Notes: generated from the letters alone by a model not told the origin. A stretch of 64,000 nucleotides of DNA from Bradyrhizobium sp. 1(2017) (GCF_011602485.2 NZ_CP050022.2:7770001-7834000), one strand, 5' to 3'. Numbered from the stretch's first letter, positions 7,182 to 17,859 are shown. Made by a program: numbers and translations.

Positions 7182-7206
7182 AACGGCTGCCGGTCCTTTC
7201 AGTTCC
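7182..7206 (-). promoter_or_regulatory. EcfG-type promoter
   Basis: Minus strand GGAAC, exactly 16 nt, CGTT, then 7 nt to the start of leader copy 5. This matches the alphaproteobacterial general-stress sigma consensus and places the transcript start at about the first base of the leader. Confidence 0.65.
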
Positions 7207-7270
7207 TAGGTCACGTCACCCGGCGCGGACTGTGGATGCACGAAAGCGTCGCGCCGAATGTGCGGTAGGG

Positions 7271-7627
7271 TCAAAAGCGCTCCTCGCGGATCTTCCGGCG
7301 CATGTCCGGTCCGCCTCGGATTGCGGAAGGATTTGGCCTAGGCAGACCGAAGCGCTCAAAGTACGCAGCAACTTCCGAACTCGAATGGTCGCCCGCATGG
7401 TACGCAGTGAGAGCCGCCATATCGCCGTCCAGGAACATCGCCAGAGCGACTTGGCTGACAACCCAAACGCCGCCTCCGACACGACGCCCGAGCCCATGCT
7501 GAGGGCACCAATTCCGGATGGTCGTTTCTGACTTGCCGGCCCTCTTGGCCGCCGTCGCTAAGCTAATGCCCTCCCGAGGATCGTACGGGGTCAGCACCCT
7601 CCATGTGGTCTCCTCAGCGGATTGCAT
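7271..7627 (-). CDS. HTH-containing protein of mobile element
   Basis: 118 aa. Residues about 20-45 (ISLATAAKRAGKSETTIRNW) look like the helix-turn-helix of excisionase or MerR-type proteins that reads tandem sites. GCGGAGG lies 6 nt before the ATG. Its 5' end overlaps the 3' end of the 218 aa gene by 14 nt, so it is the last gene of the primase operon. Likely a DNA-binding accessory factor of the integrative element, such as a replication or excision regulator. Confidence 0.6.
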   Translation of the reverse strand: MQSAEETTWRVLTPYDPREGISLATAAKRAGKSETTIRNWCPQHGLGRRVGGGVWVVSQVALAMFLDGDMAALTAYHAGDHSSSEVAAYFERFGLPRPNPSAIRGGPDMRRKIREERF

Positions 7628-8270
7628 GCTGACCTCCGCAAAGGAGCGCGGCGTCCGACATGGGCTTCCGTCGATACGTTAGTGTCGATGCTGACGGCCG
7701 GCGGAAAGCCGCCGTCTGCTCGGTCATCGCGAATACAGCTCCGCCTCCAAGCAACATCACCAAGCCCATGGCGTCGTATCGGCACCCCGGCGCGGCGACG
7801 TGAACACCGAATAGATCCATAGCGCTCCAGCCGAGATCGCAAGCCGCGCGGCCCCAGTTCGACAGGAAGGCATCGGCGCCTTCGATCATCTGAAACCATC
7901 GCTCTGCTCCGGCCCACTCGGGTACTTGCATTCGCTTCAGTTCCTGCAGAATTGCATGCCATCCGGAGGTGTCGTCCTCGAAGATTTGGGCCGTTCGCCC
8001 CTCTTCAAAATTAGTGGTGGCAGTGGGGACACTGGGGACACTCCGCGTAACCAGTTCAATTCCCGACGTTTTCCTGTCCCCACTCGCCACCAGGGGCTGT
8101 CCCCACTCGTTTTTGAGTGGGGACACGGTCGTCTCTTGAGTGGGGACAAAAAAGTCGTTGTGCTGCAGCGACTTCTCGGAAGTGTCCCCACTGCCACCAC
8201 TGTCCCCACTCGTTTTCATGAGGGCCGCGATGTCCCGGGAGAAGGCTTGCAAGTCATGCTTCATTTGCAT
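7614..8270 (-). CDS. hypothetical protein of primase operon
   Basis: 218 aa. The N-terminal third is low-complexity because its DNA holds a cluster of GTGGGGACA-type decamers. The middle (WHAILQELKRMQVPEWAGAE) is conserved-looking and amphipathic. The start overlaps the end of the primase-helicase gene by 17 nt, so translation is coupled. Met at 8264 is an alternative start. Found beside DUF927 primases in integrative elements of related bacteria as far as I recall; role unknown. Confidence 0.6.
   Translation of the reverse strand: MQMKHDLQAFSRDIAALMKTSGDSGGSGDTSEKSLQHNDFFVPTQETTVSPLKNEWGQPLVASGDRKTSGIELVTRSVPSVPTATTNFEEGRTAQIFEDDTSGWHAILQELKRMQVPEWAGAERWFQMIEGADAFLSNWGRAACDLGWSAMDLFGVHVAAPGCRYDAMGLVMLLGGGAVFAMTEQTAAFRRPSASTLTYRRKPMSDAALLCGGQHAIR
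8017..8215. repeat. cluster of GTGGGGACA decamers in both orientations
   Basis: At least seven copies of (A)GTGGGGACA or its complement TGTCCCCAC lie in 200 bp inside the 218 aa gene, some as close as 12 nt. Iteron-like spacing raises the possibility of a replication or control site for the mobile element. Simple repeat expansion is the alternative. Confidence 0.6.
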
Positions 8271-10275
8271 CCTCCAGGAACGTCGAGCGGATGTGGTAGA
8301 GCCGCATCTTCCCGTACTCGGGGACGCGAACTGACTTGGCCATGTGGGAGCCTTCGCCCTCGATGTAGCCCTTCTGCCTCAGCGTCGCTGCTACGCGCCG
8401 CGGGTCGAGCCCGGCGCAGATTTCCTTCCATGCCGTGGTGGTGACGTAGAAGTCCCAACCATCGCCCATCTGCTCTCTGAAGCCGGCGACGTCGCGAGCT
8501 TGCATCCCCTTGGGGGCGTTGTCCTCCCATGCCGGGATGAAGCGAGACATACCGTCCTTCAGCAGGAAGGTTCTCACCTGCTCCATTCCGGCCGCCGTCT
8601 CCGCCGCTTCATGCCCACCGCGCGCTGCGAGCCACTGCTCGAAGCACAGGGCGGCTGCCTTCACGGCGCCTCCTCGCGACCAGGGCAAGATCTCGTACAG
8701 CGTCGCGATCTCGCCGCCGGCAGCGATGAGCCCGAACCGCTGAGCCACGCGGCCAACCTGCCCGTCTGCTCCTGCCGGCACATAGGTGTCGCAGAAGCTC
8801 TTCACGACATCCTTCACGGTCTTCCGGATCTCTTCGATGTGCGGAACGATGGCGTCGAGGTATTGTCTGGAGGCGACGCCGTAGTGCTGTTGGGTTGCGG
8901 TCTTCAGGTGAACAGCGAGGGCGTCCGCTGAGGTGAACCCGTGCAGCTGTTCGAACATCCCCATCCCGGCGCCGGCATCTGCCGACACATCCACGATCCG
9001 GATCTGCTGACCGGCTGCCAGACGCTTGCCGCGGCCATCCTCAGCCACCTTGTCGGAGAGGCCGATTTCACCCGACGACAGGAAGAGGACACGCCACTTC
9101 GCCGCCCGACGGGCCGAGCCGTCGCGTGTGCTGCGGGACTTACCCGAGCCGTTCGCGAGCATGTAGGCGGCTTCGCCGGCATCCTTCGCCGCCAGCTGGG
9201 ACAGCTCGTCCAGGCACAGCAGCGTGTCGCAGTGCGCCAGTGAGACGCCCTCCAGGCCGTTGGCCGTCGATCGCCATGAGCGGATGTAGCCATTGGTATC
9301 GCCGCCGCCCCAGACGCTGCCGGCGACATGCAAGGCCGTGCTCTTGCCCGTGGATGAGGCGCCCTTGAAGTGGACGCCACCACCCTCGGCCGCGCAGGGG
9401 CCGACCAGCGGTCCGGCAAAGGCCGCCGACAGCGCCAGCACGAGCCGACTGTTACCGACGGCGTACCGAGCAACGTTCTGTTGCCAGCTCTCCAGGCTGC
9501 CTGCCTGCCGGAACGGGTGTTCGTGGGCAGACGCGCTCTGCAGCAGCAAGAGGTCTCGATCGTCAACGGCGAAGCACTCATCCGGCATGACGAACGAGTT
9601 GCCGTGCCAGCCCACCCGCTGGGTAGCCCTGGCCCGCTTCGGCGATCTCACCTGAAGCAAGAATGAGTTGAACAGGTTGCGAGCGGTGTTGCTGGGCGAG
9701 ATGAAGAACCCGCCATCCATCAGGATCCGACGCGCCTCCGAGCCGTCTCCAGCCAAGGTCGCCCGCGGCAGCGCGAATTGGTGCTCGCGACCATCGTGAT
9801 CGCGCCAGCGCAACAACACGCCCCAGCTTGCGCCATCCGTGTCACGGGTCTCCGCCACGACGTCGAAGTGGCCGGCTACCAAGATCGCAGGCTTGTCCAG
9901 ATCGTCCGGATTGCTCCACATCAGTCCCCGGTCAGAGAAGCTGTAGCCCACCGGCAGGGCGGACTTCTTCTTCTCGGCCCGGGCCTGAACGTCCTCCTCC
10001 TGGCTCGGCTCTTCCGTTGAGGGCTTCCATTCCTCAGTCGCCCGAGCCTTCTCCTCGAGATCCTGGAATGAGCGCCCGGCTTCGAACCAGTCGGACACGT
10101 CCTGCTTCTTTTCCAGCTCTGGGAACCGCACGACACGGATGCTCTCGACGACGCCGAATGCGAGGGCCGCCTTTGCATCGGCGTGATCCGATCCCTCGTC
10201 ATCGTTGTCGGCCAGGATCACGAGATGCTTGCCCGCGAAGTACTGCTCGCAACGCGCCGGCAGCCCATCGCCCAC
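8254..10275 (-). CDS. DUF927 primase-helicase, N-terminally truncated
   Basis: 673 aa from the first GTG in the frame. The start of the frame keeps the end of a TOPRIM primase domain (HLVILADNDDEGSDHADAKA, residues 18-37), then a linker, then a DUF927 helicase with Walker A GASSTGKST (305-313) and Walker B LLCLDELSQ (352-360). The TOPRIM homology continues upstream of the GTG (AVTFGG) until an in-frame stop, and the zinc-finger and catalytic N-terminus are gone. DNA replication of a phage or ICE; probably not functional as primase. It follows the cut recombinase gene at 10307. Confidence 0.85.
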   Translation of the reverse strand: MGDGLPARCEQYFAGKHLVILADNDDEGSDHADAKAALAFGVVESIRVVRFPELEKKQDVSDWFEAGRSFQDLEEKARATEEWKPSTEEPSQEEDVQARAEKKKSALPVGYSFSDRGLMWSNPDDLDKPAILVAGHFDVVAETRDTDGASWGVLLRWRDHDGREHQFALPRATLAGDGSEARRILMDGGFFISPSNTARNLFNSFLLQVRSPKRARATQRVGWHGNSFVMPDECFAVDDRDLLLLQSASAHEHPFRQAGSLESWQQNVARYAVGNSRLVLALSAAFAGPLVGPCAAEGGGVHFKGASSTGKSTALHVAGSVWGGGDTNGYIRSWRSTANGLEGVSLAHCDTLLCLDELSQLAAKDAGEAAYMLANGSGKSRSTRDGSARRAAKWRVLFLSSGEIGLSDKVAEDGRGKRLAAGQQIRIVDVSADAGAGMGMFEQLHGFTSADALAVHLKTATQQHYGVASRQYLDAIVPHIEEIRKTVKDVVKSFCDTYVPAGADGQVGRVAQRFGLIAAGGEIATLYEILPWSRGGAVKAAALCFEQWLAARGGHEAAETAAGMEQVRTFLLKDGMSRFIPAWEDNAPKGMQARDVAGFREQMGDGWDFYVTTTAWKEICAGLDPRRVAATLRQKGYIEGEGSHMAKSVRVPEYGKMRLYHIRSTFLEDANEA

Positions 10276-10306
10276 CCCGCCGAACGTGACGGCGCAGCCG
10301 CCGCGC

Positions 10307-11008
10307 TTAGCCGTGGCTGTTCAGCCACTTCGTCGTTTCCTTCACGCCGAGCGGGCCGGTTGTGCCATCCCCGTCCAAGTACAGCTTGAAGATCAGCCTG
10401 ACGGTTTCAGCTTCCACCGGATCGGTATCGAGCTTCTTCTTGATCTTCTGACCGCGTCGCTCCGCTTCAACGATCTTGTACCCGAGCGGAGGCGTTGCCC
10501 CATTCCAGAATCCCTGCCGCGCCGACTCCAACATTGCTCGTTTCGTATTTTTAGAAATTTCGCGTGAGGTGTGCTCGTCGAACGCTCCAATGATCTGTCG
10601 CACGAGAATTTGGCTAGGATCGTCGCCGGTAGGTTGCGTGACCGAAACCACTTCGACGCCGTGCTTGCGTAGTTTCCGGATCGTCAGCTCCATTTCGGCG
10701 ACGTTGCGGAAAAATCGATTGAAGGCGTAAAAAACGATCGCGTCGTACGGATGATCAGATGCGCAAGCGCGGTCGATCATCTCCTGCAGCACGGGCCTGC
10801 GATCGTCGGTCGCGGTCTTCGCTTCGACGAATTCATCGACGATCAAATAGCTGTTCTGATCACAGAAACTGGCCGTGATTTTTCGTTGGCTCGGGATGCT
10901 GGCTTCGGTGGTGAGTTGTCGGCCCGTGCTAACTCTATAATACGTGGCGGCGCGCTTCGTTGCGTTTGATTGCTTCGGGATCGAATTGCGAAAAACGTGC
11001 TTGTTCAT
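10307..11008 (-). CDS. large serine recombinase, C-terminally truncated
   Basis: 233 aa with the resolvase catalytic domain: YYRVSTGRQ puts the nucleophile at Ser27, followed by SIPSQ, DDRRP and FNRFFRN motifs. The recombinase domain begins (ESARQGFWNGATPPLGYKI) but the frame stops right after KWLNSHG, where the family normally goes on with YRTR and a zinc-ribbon/coiled-coil part. Such enzymes integrate and excise mobile elements. The missing end suggests a deletion that fused this gene to the primase remnant; activity is unlikely. Confidence 0.85.
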   Translation of the reverse strand: MNKHVFRNSIPKQSNATKRAATYYRVSTGRQLTTEASIPSQRKITASFCDQNSYLIVDEFVEAKTATDDRRPVLQEMIDRACASDHPYDAIVFYAFNRFFRNVAEMELTIRKLRKHGVEVVSVTQPTGDDPSQILVRQIIGAFDEHTSREISKNTKRAMLESARQGFWNGATPPLGYKIVEAERRGQKIKKKLDTDPVEAETVRLIFKLYLDGDGTTGPLGVKETTKWLNSHG

Positions 11009-11106
11009 GAGAAGTATCTGCGGTTGGATTGCAGTGAAAAAGAGCCTCTTGGATAGATTCTGCGCAGCTCGTGAGGCATTCTGTCAACGAAAATCAGCTT
11101 GCGAAA

Positions 11107-11211
11107 TCAGCTGTCTTTTCTGCCGTTACTGAGCAGCTTTAGGAGCTCATTGCCGAGCAGAATCTCGATCGCGCGCAGCTCCTTATCCAGGATGGGAATG
11201 GGCTGCGGCAT
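11107..11211 (-). CDS. tiny protein between relaxase and recombinase
   Basis: 34 aa beginning MPQPIPILDKELRAIEILLG, followed by NELLKLL. CAGGTGAC lies about 8 nt before the start. It sits between the relaxase tail and the recombinase start on the same strand and could be a small accessory gene of the integrative element. The short length and degraded surroundings keep confidence low. Confidence 0.4.
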   Translation of the reverse strand: MPQPIPILDKELRAIEILLGNELLKLLSNGRKDS

Positions 11212-11368
11212 CTCAGTCGTCACCTGAAGATCCGTCGCCTGCGACTGGCAGCGCCCTCGCGTCTTTGTTGCTGAGAGTGCCGGCCGCGTGCCGGGCCGAT
11301 CGACGTTTGGATGGAGCGCGGTCGCGTTCTGTGATCGCCGATCGTTTGGCGAGTGCCGGTTTGTCTGC

Positions 11369-11725
11369 CTAGAGCTCATGGCTGAGCTCGCGCTTCTTGC
11401 GACGCTGGCGGTCGCGGACGCTGGCCACCTCGGCTTTTGCAAACTCGGTCGGTTCGATCGTGCTGGTCTTGATGCTCTCGCGCGAGAGCAATTTCAGCAG
11501 GAGGGCTCGGCGCTCCTCGGCAGTGACGTCGTTTTGTCTCGTCTCTTGCGAACGAGCGGCTCTGACATGGGCATCGACTTCGGCGACATCGATGACGAGC
11601 GACAACGGACCACGGGCCCGGCTGGCGGCCACATAGAGCGAATTCCGATCGTAACGCGGATCGACCACTGCCGTGCAGCTCTCGGCCGTCAATCCCTGCG
11701 CTTGATAGACGGTCGTCGCGTACCG
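11369..11725 (-). pseudogene. MobF/TraA-type relaxase, C-terminal fragment
   Basis: Reading the minus strand from the junction at about 11720, the frame gives RRYATTVYQAQGLTAESC, then NSLYVAASRARGPLSLVID: the last RecD-like helicase motif (UvrD_C_2) of conjugative relaxases. It ends in a basic tail at 11369. All N-terminal domains (relaxase, motor motifs I-IV) are missing. The cut point abuts a truncated DUF932 gene on the other strand. Confidence 0.75.
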
Positions 11726-12387
11726 GCGACACCCGATGGAAGGTGCCGGGCGTGCTGGATTGGTCGACCATGACCCACAATCCCTTTGTCGACGTGACCA
11801 ACGACACGACGACGCTCTACGCCAGTGACCGCGACGTGTTTTTGTTTCTGGTCGACGACACCAATCCGATCGAGGCGGGCCGTTTGCCGGACGGATCGCC
11901 GGATTTGTATTTCCGTGGCTTCTACTGCTGGAATAGCGAGGTCGGGAGCAAAACTCTCGGCATTGCCAGTTTCTATCTTCGCGCTGTCTGCATGAATCGC
12001 AACCTCTGGGGCGTCGAGAATTTTGAGGAGATCACCATCCGGCATTCCAAATTTGCGGCGCAGCGGTTTGCCCATGAAGCGGCTCCCGCGCTGACAAGCT
12101 TCGCGAATTCCTCGCCTGCGCCGTTCGTCGCCGGCATCAAGGCCGCGCGGCAGCGGATCGTTGCCCGCACCGACGAAGACCGCGAAAGTTTCCTGCGCAA
12201 GGGCGGATTTTCCAAGTCGGAAGCCACCAAGATCATCGAGACGGTTCTCGGCGAAGAAAACCGCAAGCCGGAAAGCATCTTTGATTTCGTGCAGGGCATC
12301 ACGGCGCTGGCGCGTACCAAGTCGCATCAGGACACGAGGCTTGAACTGGAGGGAAAAGCCAGGCGGTTGATGGAACGCGCAATCTGA
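11722..12387 (+). pseudogene. DUF932 protein, 5' part missing
   Basis: The homologous frame starts in GDTRWKVPGVLDWSTMTHNP with no start codon of its own; the first Met gives a 214 aa product from 11743. The stretch DLYFRGFYCWNSEVGSKTLG and the later FEEITIRHSKFAAQRFAHE are typical of DUF932 (phage/plasmid-toxin-related family, usually near 400 aa). The N-terminal half is absent. Part of the decayed mobile element. Confidence 0.75.
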
Positions 12388-14404
12388 TACGCCGCGCAGC
12401 CATCACGGTTGCGCGGCCCTTGCTTCCAAGCTTGGTGTACGCCGCCGATCCGGCAAGCCGGATCGGCGGCTCGGCGCGTGTCCGCGTCCCGGGCTCGCCG
12501 GGCGTTAGGCCCGGCTCGCGAGACTCCACGGTTTAACACCTGTTATGTTTCTAACCCTTGCAGAGCCGATCTACTAAGTCGCGAAAGTTAGCAGTTTGAG
12601 CGTCGCGAGTGTACACGAACCCCGACTCGGTGAGTGGCTGACTTGGAAGTTTGACGATGACCCGCATGCTCGATCGTGAGCCGATCGTTAGGTCGTCGCC
12701 ATCGAAGATCCGACCGTCTTCGTGTAGAACAAGCGTACCGGTTGGAATAGTTCACCGCGAGCTGCGTATCCAGGAAGTGCACCTTTCACTCGCGGTCAAT
12801 CCGACCTAAACTCGTGGAGGAGGCCCGCGCTCGCGCCGGCCGGTGGTCATCTGGAACTGCATACACCGCAGATCTGCGCCGATTGCAAACCACTACTCCT
12901 TCCGGAAGACGATCTGATCCGGACGTGATCAAGGCCGCGCTCAAACGTATCTTGACAGCTTGCGGCGGCCCGGAGATGAGGCCGGATCGTTGTGGCCCTG
13001 GCTGCATCCTGCGCTTCTCAAACTGGGCTTGATGGCGGTGTGCTGGAGACTCTTCACGTCCGCGCAGCGCTGAAGGCGCAGCGCAACAGGACCGACAAAA
13101 ACAAACGCGTTCGGAATCGCCCCTCTGATGCGGACCGGCTGGTTCCACAAGGCCCATATCAGAGCGAGCCCCGAACCGGATCGAGCGGGAAGGTTTTGCC
13201 TAGGCCGCGCGCGACGGTGGCGGATGATGGGCCGGCGGCCGATCGATGCCGCGCCAAATGCGCACGCCGCGCTGTGGAAAGAGTACCCGGCTGCATGATT
13301 TGGTTGTGAAGCTGGTCGCCGGTAAGCGCTGCAAGACGATCATGACGCTAAGACTTTTTGGTTCGCCACTAGAGCGCCCTCACTTAAGCGTGCACGAGTT
13401 CGTGGTGGAGTGCGATAGTTGCTTGCCGATGGCATATGGGCGATGCCTTCGGCCCGCGCTCTACTCGTCGCTTCGCTCCTCACCGAGCCACCCTACGGGT
13501 GTCTCGGCCCTTCGGGTAACGATCGCTATCGCAAACGTTCGCAAACAGTCGGGGCTTCGCAAGCTAACTGCCAAGTCGCTGCGGCTTTTCGCAATGAATC
13601 CGGCGACCCGGACGCCCCCAGGCCGACGTGAACGCGCGCACCGCCGCCCAAAGAACGTAAGTTGCTGAAGGCCCACGCATGAGGGCCCGAGGCGCACCTT
13701 GAGAGGTCGATCGAGGTCATCGACGCGATGCTTTGAACAGGGAGCTTCGCTCTGGCGTATGAGACCTGATGCAGATCCACGACGTCGCGCGTTCGGCGAC
13801 CCCAAGCCCTTCTCTCTCGCGACCAGAGTATTTGGGCCTGGTTCCGCGCCAGGGCTATGATGGAGGCTGCTTCGCCGTGCGGGTAGCCAGCAGCAGGCTG
13901 TCCGTCAGCAGAGTGGCTGAAGATCGACAAGCCAGCGGACCGACGCCGGCAGCACAGTCCGCCGTTCGTTCAAGCGCAACAAAGTGCAACAAAATGCAAG
14001 GTTGCGAAAAGTTGCTACCACACCTGTGCATCTGGGAGGCGAAACCGCTCCGGCCGCGCATTGGTAAAGACGACGTCTGGATCTTGGGCCGGCGTCTCCG
14101 CAATGTTCAGTAGCGCGCTTTTGACCCTGGAATCGTCCCAGCCCGCAAGTGTGCTTGATGCCTAAATCCCAAGGATACGTTAGCTCGAGTGCTATTTGAA
14201 ACTGAGCAATATTGAACAGCGATCTCGGAACCGGAAGGACAAAATAGCCCATTATCGTCGCAAATCGGCGTCAATAGGATGTAACGCTTCCGAACTCGGG
14301 ATCACAGAGCTTTCGCGCGATCCAACGGCAGCACCAACCGTTGGCTCCGCCCGAATTCCGAGCGCCGGTATAAGCCTACTTAATATCAGGATTCGGAGAA
14401 CGGC
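12388..14404. other. about 2 kb without a convincing gene
   Basis: Frames on both strands are short, overlapping and of poor composition. The stretch 13430-13560 looks like a scrambled coding remnant but I cannot name it. The only clear structure is the hairpin at 12441. Probably debris of the integrative element. Confidence 0.5.
12441..12470. terminator. perfect 13-bp hairpin after DUF932 fragment
   Basis: GCCGCCGATCCGG, CAAG, CCGGATCGGCGGC: a perfect 13-bp stem with a 4-nt loop, about 50 nt after the DUF932 stop codon. No T-run follows, so it may be a weak terminator or a palindromic repeat unit. Confidence 0.5.
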
Positions 14405-14650
14405 ATGACGATCACGGAGAACCTGCTTACCACCCTGACGGAGCGTGAGCACCAGATCGCGCGCTTGGTGTCCCAAGGGTTATCGAACAAAGGAATTGGG
14501 CGACTGCCGAATGTCACCGATGGCACCATTAAAGTACATCTTCATAACATCTTCCAGAAGCTCGAAATCAGTAACCGGACGATGCTCGCGATTTTCGCAC
14601 AACGATCGCTCGGATCCCCCGAGAACAAGCTGCGCTGCCCACCTGTTTAG
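14405..14650 (+). CDS. stand-alone LuxR-type HTH protein
   Basis: 81 aa, nearly all of it a LuxR/GerE helix-turn-helix (LTEREHQIARLVSQGLSNKG, TIKVHLHNIFQKLEISNRT). No receiver or ligand-binding domain precedes it; upstream frames do not encode one. It could act as a small constitutive DNA-binding protein or be the remnant of a FixJ/NarL regulator. The HTH consensus has LPNVTDGTIK where AxxLxxSxxTVK is usual, so recognition may be altered. GGAGAACGGC precedes the ATG. Confidence 0.75.
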   Translation: MTITENLLTTLTEREHQIARLVSQGLSNKGIGRLPNVTDGTIKVHLHNIFQKLEISNRTMLAIFAQRSLGSPENKLRCPPV

Positions 14651-14783
14651 ATTGAGCGCAGTACGCGTGACGGTCATACCTAATCGCACCAACTGCCAGC
14701 GCCCCGACACCCAGCTCGTTTGTCATTCATCGGAGCCAACTAGCTCTATGCTTGAGCCTATGGCGCGGGTCCGCCGAGGCGGA

Positions 14784-14891
14784 CTACCACTGAATAACTA
14801 TCGCAGCGATGATCAACAGCCCGAAAAAGATCGGCAGCAATACCGGAGGCACGAGCCACCCACGAACATTGAATCTATCGGTATTCGACAT
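14784..14891 (-). CDS. 35 aa membrane protein, EWLVPP family
   Basis: Thirty-five residues: MSNTDRFNVR, then GWLVPPVLLP, then a membrane helix. The usual Glu before Trp is Gly here. It is the most diverged of the four paralogues (others at 6675, 47161, 57280). A leader element ends 21 nt before the ATG. Confidence 0.75.
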   Translation of the reverse strand: MSNTDRFNVRGWLVPPVLLPIFFGLLIIAAIVIQW

Positions 14892-14912
14892 TTGGGACCG
14901 CCTTTCCAGAAC

Positions 14913-14965
14913 GGCGGGAGCGCAACACTCTCAGTCACCGATAATAGCCAGGGACGCGCGGTGAT
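14913..14965 (-). promoter_or_regulatory. conserved small-gene leader element, copy 6
   Basis: Minus strand ATCACCG, spacer, TATCGGTGACTGAGAG, TGT, TGCGCTCCCGCC. GAGAGT/GCGCTC pairs with one G-U in place of C-G. Ends 21 nt before the 35 aa membrane protein. Confidence 0.85.
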
Positions 14966-15126
14966 ATGAGGAACATGGTGACGCCCCCGCCGAGTAACGA
15001 GGCCGGTCGCAACTTAATTGTCGTGGGCAGGTTGTATCCGATTCCAGAGTAGCCATTTACGTCCTAGCGCACCCAGATCGCTTTCAGCATCCTCTTGCCG
15101 TTGCGCAAACTTGATCGGATCCAACC

Positions 15127-15387
15127 GTGATCGAGTTTCCAAACTATAGTCGTTCATATGACCGAACGCGCCATGCCGTGCGTTTCTGGGGATACGATAG
15201 CGCGCTAGAGGCATCGTTTTTCATAGAGGAAGACGCGCTGAGGCGACTTCAACCCGACGCTCACCTCAATGAATCGGGTTTCCTGAACGCATTCGATTCC
15301 AATCGTGATGTGATATGTGCCGCCGCTGCCAGGGTGTACGTCCGCGGCAGCAGGGGTTCCTACGATCTGGTCGCCGCAAATTTTTGA
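15127..15387 (+). CDS. DUF1488-type protein
   Basis: 86 aa from a GTG at 15127. FPNYSRSYDRTRHAVRFWGY and the end GSYDLVAANF match the short DUF1488-type proteins common in Rhizobiales; another member is at 56134. Soluble, no catalytic motif known. It lies about 100 bp before groES on the same strand and may be expressed separately, since no clear operon spacing exists. Confidence 0.75.
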   Translation: MIEFPNYSRSYDRTRHAVRFWGYDSALEASFFIEEDALRRLQPDAHLNESGFLNAFDSNRDVICAAAARVYVRGSRGSYDLVAANF

Positions 15388-15490
15388 AACGAAGACTTAC
15401 GTCTTAATGGACGCGGAAGAGTTCGTTTACGGCACGTAGTGCATTACGACTGCCAATCCAGAAATAATCACAAAAGCCAGAGAGAATTGC

Positions 15491-15808
15491 ATGAAATTCC
15501 GTCGCTCCATGACCGTGTCGTGGTCAAGCGCATTGAGGCCGAAGACAAGACCGCTGGTGGCATCATCATTCCCGGACACTGCCAAGGAGAAGCCCTCCGA
15601 GGGCGAAGTCATCGCCGTCGGCCGCGGCGGCCGCGACGAAGCCGGCAAGCTGATCTCGATCGACGTGCAGGTCGGCGACCGCGTGCTGTTCGGCAAGTGG
15701 TCGGGAACCGAGGTCACGATCGACGGCCAGGAGCTGTTGATCATGAAGGAGCGCGACATCATGGGCGTTCTCACTGATCTGCCCGCCGCCAAGAAGAAGG
15801 CCGCGTAA
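15491..15808 (+). pseudogene. groES: groES with two compensating frameshifts
   Basis: The 105-codon frame starts MKFR and ends in normal co-chaperonin sequence ([28 protein letters not shown]), but residues 5-27 are nonsense. The normal sequence [19 protein letters not shown] is found one frame over. One base is missing near 15503 (CGTCGCTCC where CGTCCGCTCC is expected) and one G is added near 15574 (CCCGGACACT), restoring the frame. The scrambled part covers the first strand and mobile loop that contacts GroEL, so the product should not work. A sequencing artefact is possible. Confidence 0.85.
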
Positions 15809-15921
15809 GCGCCAGCCAGTTTTCCTTATCCTGGGGATTCGGCGTAGCCGGGTTCTCGAAGGATGAGGCTCAAAATCTCATCCCTCAAGTGCTCGCCAGT
15901 TGCGCGGTCTTTCGGATTTGA

Positions 15922-17592
<1,671 letters not shown>

Positions 17593-17620
17593 GTCCAGCC
17601 GTGCAGCGCTCAAAGAAAAA

Positions 17621-17649
17621 GAAAGGTCCGGCAGCGATGCCGGCCTTTC
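17621..17649 (+). terminator. terminator after groEL
   Basis: GAAAGG(T)CCGGC, loop AGCGAT, GCCGGCCTTTC, 28 nt after the groEL stop, followed by a T-containing stretch. Stable stem with one bulged T. Confidence 0.75.
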
Positions 17650-17689
17650 TGCATTTTCTTGCGCCTGATCGCGGTTGCCCTGCTCAATT

Positions 17690-17859
17690 TGCCACAGGCC
17701 GCAATACTGATACGTCAGTACGGCTGTCAGCCCGAGCTCATACCAGCCCTCCGAGAACTTGGAGTTGCCGAGCTTGCGATGGGAATAGCCAATCAGACTG
17801 CCCGCGTTCAGGGGATCCTCGTGGCCAAATGCCTTTAGCTGATTGCCTGCGTCCGGCAC
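17690..17859 (-). pseudogene. C-terminal fragment of an unidentified protein
   Basis: About 55 codons of coding-like sequence on the minus strand (SLIGYSHRKLGNSKFSEGWY, ELGLTAVLTYQY), with the aromatic, alternating pattern of an outer-membrane beta-barrel end. No proper start, and the frame runs into the groEL terminator. Likely a leftover from a deletion; the porin idea is a guess. Confidence 0.35.

Noticed and set aside
15388..15490. CIRCE operator or ROSE thermometer before groES
   Set aside because: No TTAGCACTC/GAGTGCTAA inverted repeat and no ROSE-like U(U/C)GCU pairing with the ribosome site was found.
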